DNA of 7,721 bases from Actinomycetota bacterium (lineage in GTDB: Bacteria > Actinomycetota > Thermoleophilia > Miltoncostaeales > Miltoncostaeaceae). This document shows positions 1 through 5,811 of the stretch, piece by piece. A program made the translations under genes and the position numbers. The stretch covers positions 1-7,721 of the forward strand of contig CANGAY010000023.1 in NCBI GenBank assembly GCA_947451735.1, given 5' to 3'. The first letter of the stretch is position 1, and each line of letters starts with the position of its first letter. A model generated the notes under the pieces. That model saw only the letters and a program-made list of their open reading frames with translations, was not told the origin of the DNA and did no database searches.

Positions 1-888
1 AAGCGCATTGATGGTGGACCCCCCGGAGAGATGCACGCCGTCCGGGGCGAACCCGCCGAGCCCTGCGCTCGCCGCGTTCCAGTCCGCCACCTGGATGAAC
101 GGGTGCCGCCTGGCGGCTGCCCGGATCATCGCGTTGATAGATCCCATGCCCGACTCCGACTCGCGCAGGGTCACCCACACAATGCGCTTCACCCCCCGCG
201 CCCGCAGGGCCGAGACGACCGGCTCGATGCCGTATACCTGCGCCCAGTCGTTGTAGCCCACGTCGATGACCGCGATATCACCAACCGATCCGGGCTGTTG
301 CCGGATGGCGCTGAGCGCGCTCTCGGGGTTGGGCGGACAGGGCAGGTACGTGAGGCGGCGGCACACCTTGAGATCGAACACGGCCGACATGTCGCCGGCG
401 GCGCGTGCGGTGGCGCCGGACGATTCGAGCAGGCCCGCCCCGACCGAGTCGCTGTACATCGAGAACTCCGGCACGTGCGCGGTCAGCTGGTCGCGGTCGG
501 TCGTCGCGGAGTCCGGGCACGACGCGGCGTGCGGCATCACGGCGCCCAGCGACGCCAGATCGACCTGCTCACAGAACCCGCCGCTTCGATCGAATCCGCC
601 GCCGATGTGCACGCGGCGGCGGAAGGTGAACTCACCATTCCGCACCGCGAGGGTGGACCGTCCGTGACCGATACGCGGCAGGCGGGTCGCACTGCGCGAC
701 CCACCGTATGCCTGCCACGTGACGGTGGCCGTCCCGTCGGGTGCACCGGGAATGCTCACGCGCAGCGTGCGCACCAGGCGTCCCGCGACCAGCCGCACGG
801 TGTCGGTGTCAATGTGCGCCACATTCGACGGGGCCGGCACCATGAACGCCGGGGTCGTGCTCACCGGCGGCGTCGTCACCGCTCCCAT
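1..888 (-). CDS. SGNH-fold hydrolase/acyltransferase-like protein, second paralogue (3' end cut by window edge)
   Basis: An open frame of 296 codons runs from ATG at 888 to the left edge without a stop; perhaps a few dozen C-terminal residues are missing. It is a clear paralogue of the gene just upstream, about half identical by eye along the shared part. Residues 25-95 form a beta-rich N-terminal region. Residues 138-296 form the SGNH domain: YSDSVG at 145-150 (putative nucleophile S148), GYNDW at 211-215 (N213) and PDGVH at 282-286 (D283, H286). The ending DWNAAS...DGVHLS is typical of the C-terminal domain of OatA-type acyltransferases. The first motif is SDS, not the usual GDS. Four Cys (106, 124, 176, 184) keep the exact spacing of the paralogue. 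ATG 888 was chosen because a Shine-Dalgarno-like AAAGGCGG lies 7 nt upstream and an in-frame stop lies at 912-910. It overlaps the upstream gene by 13 nt; GTG at 879 is an alternative. No signal peptide is visible, which is odd for a presumed exported protein. A role in envelope glycan O-acylation is inferred. Confidence 0.8.
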   Translation of the reverse strand, partial: MGAVTTPPVSTTPAFMVPAPSNVAHIDTDTVRLVAGRLVRTLRVSIPGAPDGTATVTWQAYGGSRSATRLPRIGHGRSTLAVRNGEFTFRRRVHIGGGFDRSGGFCEQVDLASLGAVMPHAASCPDSATTDRDQLTAHVPEFSMYSDSVGAGLLESSGATARAAGDMSAVFDLKVCRRLTYLPCPPNPESALSAIRQQPGSVGDIAVIDVGYNDWAQVYGIEPVVSALRARGVKRIVWVTLRESESGMGSINAMIRAAARRHPFIQVADWNAASAGLGGFAPDGVHLSGGSTINAL

Positions 889-1886
889 GCCGCAACCGCC
901 TTTCGCATCTCACGGCGCAGGAAGCGCGCCAAGGCCCACCCACCCGCTGCATTCGGGTGGATGTGATCGGGTCCGAACCAGTCGCCATGCGCCTGCACGT
1001 ACCGACCCCAGTCGGCAACCGACACGGTATCGGGGTGCCGGTGCGCCAGCCGCATGATGATGCGATTGATGCCCCGGTACGACGACTGCACGGGTTTCAA
1101 CAGCACCCACACCACGTGGTCAACGCCCCGGGCGCGGAGGGCGCGATACACCGCATCGGCGTCGTAGGTGGCCTCCCAGTCGTTGTATCCCACGTTGACC
1201 ACCGCGATGTCGCCCAGCGAACCCGCCAGCGAGTGCACGTCCTGCAGCACGCTCGGCGGATTGGGCGGGCACGGGGTGGCCTCCAGCCTGCGGCACGAGC
1301 GCAGGTCCCACTCCACCGACAGGCCCGCGCCGGCCGCGTCCGTGGTGCCCGGCACCCACTCGAACGTGGCCCCCACCGAGTCGCCGAACACCACGATCTC
1401 GGGCACGCGTGCAGGCACATCGGCGCGTCGCACGGTGGCGGCATCGGGGCACGGGGCGGCATCGGGAAGCGCCGCCCCCACCGACGACAGGTCGATCTGC
1501 TCGCAGAACCCGCCGCTGCGATCGGCGCCGCTGCCGGCCGCCACGCGCCGCCGGAAATGCATGACGCCGTCGGTGACGGGCACAGTCGCCACACCGTGCC
1601 CCACACGCGCGAGGCGGCGTGACGACCGCGCACCGGCAAAGGCCTCCCACGTCACCCGGGCTGAGCCATCGGCCGCGCCGGGCGCCACCACCTGCAGGTC
1701 GCGCTCCAGGCGGCCGTCGCGCAGCCGCACCGTGCTGGCACGGATGGACGCCTCGACGAGCGGCGGCGGGGCATCCTGCGGGATGGTTGACCCGGGGTCG
1801 GTGACGTCCTGCTGGGCCACCGCCACAGGGGCGGTGGCCACCATGGCGAGGGCAACCGCCAGTGCGGCTGCGCCCCGCCGATTCAT
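876..1886 (-). CDS. Exported SGNH-fold hydrolase/acyltransferase-like protein, first paralogue
   Basis: The product has 336 residues. Residues 1-24 form a signal peptide (Arg-Arg n-region, Ala/Val-rich core, likely cleavage after AVA at 22-24). Residues 45-115 look like a beta-sandwich-type region with alternating hydrophobic strands. A Cys-containing linker follows (C128, C146). The SGNH domain has VFGDSVGA at 166-173 (nucleophile S170), GYNDW at 233-237 (N235) and PDHIHPN at 306-312 (D307, H310), so all catalytic blocks are present. C198 and C206 with C128 and C146 could form two disulfides, which suits an extracytoplasmic site. The family includes esterases and O-acetyltransferases acting on glycans; the acyltransferase-3 gene upstream favours transfer of acyl groups to a surface polysaccharide or peptidoglycan. 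The start ATG overlaps the stop of the upstream gene by 1 nt (TGATG), with AAGG about 8 nt before it, so translational coupling is likely. The substrate and the direction of reaction cannot be read from the sequence. Confidence 0.88.
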   Translation of the reverse strand: MNRRGAAALAVALAMVATAPVAVAQQDVTDPGSTIPQDAPPPLVEASIRASTVRLRDGRLERDLQVVAPGAADGSARVTWEAFAGARSSRRLARVGHGVATVPVTDGVMHFRRRVAAGSGADRSGGFCEQIDLSSVGAALPDAAPCPDAATVRRADVPARVPEIVVFGDSVGATFEWVPGTTDAAGAGLSVEWDLRSCRRLEATPCPPNPPSVLQDVHSLAGSLGDIAVVNVGYNDWEATYDADAVYRALRARGVDHVVWVLLKPVQSSYRGINRIIMRLAHRHPDTVSVADWGRYVQAHGDWFGPDHIHPNAAGGWALARFLRREMRKAVAAWER

Positions 1887-2506
1887 CAGCGCGCCTTCAG
1901 CGCAGCGATGATGACGCTCTCGTACTTGGTGGCGGCGCTCGGGGTGTCGGGGTGCACGCCGTCCGGCAGTTCGCGCGAACTGAACGAGGGGGCCAGCGCG
2001 GCCCAGTTGGCCACGCGCACGTTGCGGTACTTCTTGGGCAGGGAGTTGATGACCCCGTTCAACTGGTTCATCCACGGCTCGCCGCTTCGCCAGTCCTTGG
2101 TGTAGGTGTTGACGACCACCACACGCGGAACGTTCTTCAGCGTGCCCATGAGCGATGCCCACTTTGACGGGTCAACCGGTCCGTTGGTCCCGAGGCCGAC
2201 CACCACGGCGCACGTCTTCGGGTTGCCGGCCAGCTTCGACTTGATGATGCTCGCGCCCTCATCGAACTGGCGGTTCACCGCGCCATCCACCGTACCTCCG
2301 CCGAGCGCCTTCTTCAGCGGCGCGGGGTTGAGGTAGTTGATGGCGTCGAACACCGAGTCGCCGACTGCGAAGCCGGCGGTGGCCCCGGTGCACTTGGCCT
2401 GGGTGGACTGCTGAACGTTGACGGCCAGGGCGCCTGAGGCGCCGGCTGCCGCGCCGATGGCCACCACGGCGAGGGCGGCGTTGCGGAAGAGGGATGCGTT
2501 GGTCAT
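1886..2506 (-). CDS. Small exported SGNH protein resembling the detached C-terminal domain of OatA/OafA-type acyltransferases
   Basis: The product has 206 residues. Residues 1-28 form a signal peptide or N-terminal anchor (cleavage plausible after ALA at 26-28). Nearly all the rest is one SGNH domain: VGDSVFD at 48-54 (nucleophile S51), VDGAVNRQFDEG at 73-84, GLGTNGP at 104-110 (N108) and DGVHPD at 182-187 (D182, H185). VDxxxxRQF together with GTNG and DGVHPD is the pattern I associate with the domain fused behind acyltransferase-3 modules in Gram-positive O-acetyltransferases. Here it is a free protein encoded 62 nt downstream of an acyltransferase-3 gene that lacks it, so the pair probably works as a split enzyme: the membrane protein supplies acyl groups across the membrane and this protein transfers them to an extracellular glycan. 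C39 and C99 could pair. ATG 2506 gives a normal signal peptide, but the nearest GGAGG lies about 21 nt upstream, too far for an ordinary ribosome site. Confidence 0.88.
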   Translation of the reverse strand: MTNASLFRNAALAVVAIGAAAGASGALAVNVQQSTQAKCTGATAGFAVGDSVFDAINYLNPAPLKKALGGGTVDGAVNRQFDEGASIIKSKLAGNPKTCAVVVGLGTNGPVDPSKWASLMGTLKNVPRVVVVNTYTKDWRSGEPWMNQLNGVINSLPKKYRNVRVANWAALAPSFSSRELPDGVHPDTPSAATKYESVIIAALKAR

Positions 2507-2568
2507 GGCGCGCAGGGTACCCGCGGCCCTCCGTGAAACCCCGCGGCGGTGTTCCCGTGTTGCCGGGG

Positions 2569-3882
2569 CTAATGGTGCTGCCAGGGCAGCAGCTGCGGGC
2601 CCTCGGGCACCAGCACCACCAGCGCGATGAGCGCCACCACCGCCACCACGCCGAGCCATGCGGCGATGGTCTGCGCAGGGTGTTCCCTCCACTTGCCATC
2701 CCACGTGGCGAATGCCCGGCGAAGGCCCGTGAGGCCGTTCTTCCTGATGGGCTGCTCCACGAACCGGTACGACAGCGCCGAGATGCCCACCACCAGCATC
2801 ACCTGGATGGTGACGAGCGGCGCGCCCGACATCTGCACGTCCTCGCCCGAGCGGGTGAGCATGAGCACCGGCCAGTGCCACAGGTACATGCCGTATGACC
2901 GGGCGCCGATCCACACCAGCACCGGCAGGCCCCAGAACTTGCTCATCAGGCTGCCGGGGTGCGCGGTGACGATGATGAGCACGATGGCCGGCACGGCCAG
3001 CATGAGCATGCCGCCCTGGTACAGCCGCCCCTCAAACTCGTCCATGGTGAACATGCAGTAGAGGACGCCCGCGAGCGCCGCCAGGCCGATGACCTCCATG
3101 CCCCACCGCCCGAGCCACGACCTGATGGGGGTGAGCCGCGCGGGCGGCAGCACGATGGCGCCCACGATTCCCACGAACAGGCCCACGGCCCGGGTGTCGG
3201 TGCCGTAGTAGATGCGCCACGGCAGCGCGTACGGGTCGTACAGGTGCCAGGCAAGCCACGTTGACCCGGCTGCCCCGAGCGCCGCCACCACGCCGATCAC
3301 CCAGGGCTTGAGCCGGAACACCACCAGGATGATCGCCAGCACCAGCGGCCAGAACAGATAGAACTGCTCCTCCACCGCGAGCGACCACAGATGCGTGAAC
3401 ACGTTGGGTCGCCCGAACCGCTCGATGTACGGCACGTCGGCGAAGATGAAGTACCAGTTGGTCACATAGGCGAACGCCGAGAGCACCGCGCCCTTCAGCC
3501 TCGCCACCTCCTCCCAGTGGAGGATGAGCATGGCCACCAGCGTGCCCGCGATGGCCAGGAGCAGCGCCGGGATGAGGCGCCGCACGCGGCGCAGCCAGAA
3601 GCGCCACAGGTCGAGGTGCCCGCCCGACCGGTACTCGGCCACCAGCAGCGAGGTGATGAGGTACCCCGAGATGACCAGGAAGAAGTCGACGCCCAGGAAC
3701 CCGCCGGGCAGCCATTCGCCGCCCGCATGGAAGATGAAGACGGTGGCCACCGCGAGCGCGCGCAGGCCGTCCACCCCGGGCATGTAGGGCAGGCGCGCGC
3801 CGTGCCCCCCACCCTTCTGCTCGAGGGCCGGGTACGGGTTGGCGGGCGCCGTCTCGGGCGGTGGCGGTGGCGGGGCGGACAT
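2569..3882 (-). CDS. Acyltransferase-3 family integral membrane protein (OafA/YrhL/OatA-type), without fused SGNH domain
   Basis: The product has 437 residues. A Pro-rich cytoplasmic N-terminus (a run of six Pro at 4-9) precedes about ten membrane helices. Family motifs are clear: PGVDGLRALAV at 35-45, with R41 and H52 forming the R-X10-H motif of the active site; GGFLGVDFFLVISGYLIT at 60-77; HLWSLAVEEQFYLFWP at 164-179; YLWHWP at 333-338; RFVEQPIRK at 373-381. An extra helix at about 405-425 ends in a short tail. In fused OafA/OatA proteins such a final helix carries the extracellular SGNH domain; here the protein stops and SGNH proteins follow as separate genes. Family members move acyl groups, usually acetyl, from cytoplasmic acyl-CoA to a glycan on the outer face. 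The start is uncertain: ATG 3882 is used; ATG 3957, in the same frame with GGGGCGG 5 nt upstream, would add 25 residues and leave only 25 bp to the divergent gene. Confidence 0.92.
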   Translation of the reverse strand: MSAPPPPPPETAPANPYPALEQKGGGHGARLPYMPGVDGLRALAVATVFIFHAGGEWLPGGFLGVDFFLVISGYLITSLLVAEYRSGGHLDLWRFWLRRVRRLIPALLLAIAGTLVAMLILHWEEVARLKGAVLSAFAYVTNWYFIFADVPYIERFGRPNVFTHLWSLAVEEQFYLFWPLVLAIILVVFRLKPWVIGVVAALGAAGSTWLAWHLYDPYALPWRIYYGTDTRAVGLFVGIVGAIVLPPARLTPIRSWLGRWGMEVIGLAALAGVLYCMFTMDEFEGRLYQGGMLMLAVPAIVLIIVTAHPGSLMSKFWGLPVLVWIGARSYGMYLWHWPVLMLTRSGEDVQMSGAPLVTIQVMLVVGISALSYRFVEQPIRKNGLTGLRRAFATWDGKWREHPAQTIAAWLGVVAVVALIALVVLVPEGPQLLPWQHH

Positions 3883-3982
3883 CGCGCCGGTACTCAACGC
3901 GATGGGTCGGATGCCCGGTGCCCGTGCAGCGCGCGCCGCGTACGCTGGCCGTGCCATCACGACCGCCCCAGGAGGCACCCGA
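3883..3982. promoter_or_regulatory. Divergent intergenic region, expected to carry both operon promoters
   Basis: These 100 bp separate the divergent starts of the acyltransferase and nitroreductase genes, so promoters for both units are expected here. On the plus strand, TACGCT at 3939-3944 fits a TAnnnT -10 element and would give a leader of roughly 30 nt, but no good -35 box lies at the right distance. I see no clear promoter on the minus strand and no long operator palindrome; CAGCG and CGCTG flank the -10 candidate as short inverted arms that could be chance. If the acyltransferase starts at 3957, most of this stretch is coding. Confidence 0.4.
3970..3975 (+). promoter_or_regulatory. Strong ribosome binding site AGGAGG of the nitroreductase gene
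   Basis: AGGAGG is a perfect Shine-Dalgarno core, 7 nt before ATG 3983. It fixes that start over in-frame upstream ATGs (for example at 3839) that lie inside the divergent gene. Confidence 0.85.
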
Positions 3983-5002
3983 ATGTCCGTCCCGTCCGCC
4001 GACCAGGTCCCCGACATCCCGATCCTGCAGTCGCTCGGCAACCGCCGCAGCATCCGCTACTTCGACGAGAGCCGCGAAGTGGAGCGCTGGAAGATCGAGA
4101 CCATGCTGCAGGCCGCGCGCTTCGCGTCGTGCCAGGGCAACATCAACGCCACCGAGGCCATCGTGGTGCGCCGCGACGAGTGCGACCTGTGGGAGGAGCT
4201 CGAGGAGTGCGTCTCCGGCTTCAACGTGCAGATCATCAACCAGGCATCGCACCTCATCCTGTGGCTCACCAACATCAACGCCTGGTACGGCCGCGCGGTT
4301 GACGGCATCTCGAGCCTCAGCCTCTCCGGCGCCGCCACCAAGTACCACGGGTGGAACTACGAGTTCTCGATGACCCAGACCATTCCGCGCCTCATGAGCT
4401 TCCCGCCCGAGCGCACGGAGATCCTGCTGCGCTTCGAGAGCGGCCAGGCCGTGGCCAACGCCATCGCCGCCGGTGTGGGCCTGGACGTGGGCAACATCCT
4501 CATCGCGTTCGGCCGCAAGCCGGGCGGCGTGGAGAAGGCCTTCAACCTGCCCCCGAACTACAAGTTCACGTGGGGGCACGCGGTGGGCTACCCGCTTGAG
4601 GACAGCAAGGCCGGCGGCCAGCGCCCCCGCCTGAAGTTCGAGAAGCTGTTCCACGACAACGCGCTGGGCACGCCGTACATGTGCCAGCCCGAGACCGAGG
4701 CGCTGCTGCGCGACAAGGGCCTCATCCAGGAGCAGGCACCGCTCGAGGGCCGCTTCGAGGAGATCGTCGGCATCGCCGAGCAGCACGGCCGCGACGCCGG
4801 AATGCTCTACTTCCCCGCCGCCGAGATCGAGCGCCTCATGGCGGACGACGACTGGGACTTCGGCCCGCGCATCCGCGCCAAGGCCGCCGAGGTGCTGGCC
4901 ACCGAGGACCTGCCGGAGTACCCGCAGGAGATGAAGGACACCTTCACCAAGCTGATGGCCGAGCACGGCATCGACGCCAGCAAGTTCCTGCCGAAGGACT
5001 AG
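3983..5002 (+). CDS. Nitroreductase-family flavin oxidoreductase with C-terminal extension
   Basis: The product has 339 residues. The N-terminus carries NRRSIRYF at 20-27, the Arg-rich FMN-phosphate motif of nitroreductases, followed by the first helix (WKIETMLQAARFA). SGQAVANAIAAGVGLDVGN at 153-171 matches the family's dimer-core helix. GHAVGYPLED at 198-207 and RPRLKFEKLFH at 214-224 match the late GYP and basic motif that normally ends the fold. Typical nitroreductases have about 170-230 residues; this one has a long insert around 80-150 and about 110 extra residues after position 230, mostly charged helices. Members use FMN and NAD(P)H to reduce or sometimes oxidise varied substrates, so the name does not mean that nitro compounds are reduced. 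It is the first gene of an operon with a crotonase and a CoA ligase, which suggests a redox step on an acyl-CoA or its acid precursor. That role is inference. Confidence 0.82.
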   Translation: MSVPSADQVPDIPILQSLGNRRSIRYFDESREVERWKIETMLQAARFASCQGNINATEAIVVRRDECDLWEELEECVSGFNVQIINQASHLILWLTNINAWYGRAVDGISSLSLSGAATKYHGWNYEFSMTQTIPRLMSFPPERTEILLRFESGQAVANAIAAGVGLDVGNILIAFGRKPGGVEKAFNLPPNYKFTWGHAVGYPLEDSKAGGQRPRLKFEKLFHDNALGTPYMCQPETEALLRDKGLIQEQAPLEGRFEEIVGIAEQHGRDAGMLYFPAAEIERLMADDDWDFGPRIRAKAAEVLATEDLPEYPQEMKDTFTKLMAEHGIDASKFLPKD

Positions 5003-5004
5003 GC

Positions 5005-5811
5005 ATGGACTACGAGGACATCCTGTACGAGGTCTCAGGCGGCAGGGCGACGATCACCATCAATCGCCCCGAGAAGCTCAACGCCTTCCGCGGCAGGACC
5101 ATCCTCGAGTTGTGTGATGCGTTCGAGCGCGCCGGTGATGACGAGGCCGTGGGGGTCATCGTCTTCACCGGCGCGGGCGAGCGTGCGTTCTGCGTGGGTG
5201 GCGACGTGATGGAGCCCACCCGCACCATGCAGGAGAAGCGGCAGGGCCACATCCTCGGCCCGCGCCTGGCGTCGTCAATGCGCAACAACGGCACGCCCAT
5301 CATCTGCCGCGTGCGCGGGTGGTGCATCGGCGGCGGCAACGAGCTGAACATCATGAGCGACCTCACCATCACCGACACCACCGGGCGCTTCGGGCAGGCA
5401 GGCCCCAAGATCGGCTCAGCACCCCTGTGGTGGGGCTGCCAGTTGATGCCCGCCGTGGTGGGCGAGAAGAAGGCCCGCGAGATCCTCTTCCTCACCCGTC
5501 ACTACGGCGCCGACGAGGCGCTGAAGATGGGGCTGGTCAACCGGGTCACCGAACCCGACGACCTCGACGCGGCCGTTGACGAATGGTGCGACGAGATCCT
5601 GCGCAAGTCGCCCCAGGGCCTGCGCCTGGCCAAGATCTCGATGAACACGGCCACCGACGCGCTGTACGGATCGGTGAACGCCGGCATGGAACTGATGGCG
5701 CTGAACCACGTGTACGGACCCGAGCCCCAGGAGGGCATCGCGTCGTTCCAGCAGAAGCGGCCCGCCGACTGGCGGAAGTTCCGCGACGGAGAGGGACCGG
5801 ACCCCGCATGA
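5005..5811 (+). CDS. Crotonase-superfamily acyl-CoA hydratase/hydrolase, BadI/BamA/MenB-like
   Basis: The product has 268 residues, normal for a crotonase. Superfamily signatures are INRPEKLNAFRG at 19-30, the oxyanion-hole segments AFCVGGD at 61-67 and CIGGGN at 107-112, and FGQAGPKIGS at 129-138. INRP...NAFRG, GQxGPKxGS, VGEKKAREI at 152-160 and the tail QQKRPADWRKF at 249-259 resemble 2-ketocyclohexanecarboxyl-CoA hydrolase (BadI) and DHNA-CoA synthase (MenB) more than ordinary enoyl-CoA hydratases. GQAGPKxGSAP also recalls 6-oxocyclohex-1-ene-carbonyl-CoA hydrolase (BamA/Oah), although I remember that family as about 100 residues longer. Where MenB and BadI have Asp two residues after GPKxGS, this protein has P140, followed by LWWG. 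The likely reaction is hydrolytic or hydrating attack on a cyclic acyl-CoA; the exact chemistry is unknown. ATG 5005 follows the upstream stop by 2 nt with GAAGGA 6 nt before it. The last four codons overlap the ligase start. Confidence 0.85.
   Translation: MDYEDILYEVSGGRATITINRPEKLNAFRGRTILELCDAFERAGDDEAVGVIVFTGAGERAFCVGGDVMEPTRTMQEKRQGHILGPRLASSMRNNGTPIICRVRGWCIGGGNELNIMSDLTITDTTGRFGQAGPKIGSAPLWWGCQLMPAVVGEKKAREILFLTRHYGADEALKMGLVNRVTEPDDLDAAVDEWCDEILRKSPQGLRLAKISMNTATDALYGSVNAGMELMALNHVYGPEPQEGIASFQQKRPADWRKFRDGEGPDPA

Noticed and set aside
31..966. Plus-strand open frame of 311 codons
   Set aside because: It lies antisense to two genes with clear SGNH motifs, and its product is Arg/His-rich with no recognisable domain, the usual result of GC-rich codon bias on the opposite strand.
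1..1886. Possible pseudogene by frameshift of a single double-SGNH gene
   Set aside because: Both frames are fully open with intact catalytic blocks, and the second has its own ATG and ribosome-site-like sequence, so two genes (or a programmed shift) explain it better than decay.
876..2162. Longer form of the first SGNH paralogue starting at 2162
   Set aside because: The 92 extra residues lie inside the small SGNH gene in another frame and look like shadow sequence. ATG 1886 gives a perfect signal peptide and the TGATG junction.
3391..4302. Plus-strand open frame of 303 codons spanning the divergent gap
   Set aside because: It overlaps the acyltransferase antisense and the nitroreductase in another frame; no ribosome site or domain is visible.
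3032..4966. Minus-strand open frame of 644 codons
   Set aside because: It runs antisense through the nitroreductase gene and out of frame through the acyltransferase gene, both well supported by motifs. Its composition (Arg, Gly, Ala, His-rich low-complexity stretches) is that of a shadow frame.
5005..5811. Naming the crotonase menB or badI
   Set aside because: The overall motifs are similar, but the key Asp is replaced by Pro and no menaquinone or cyclohexanecarboxylate genes are next to it, so a specific symbol is not supported.
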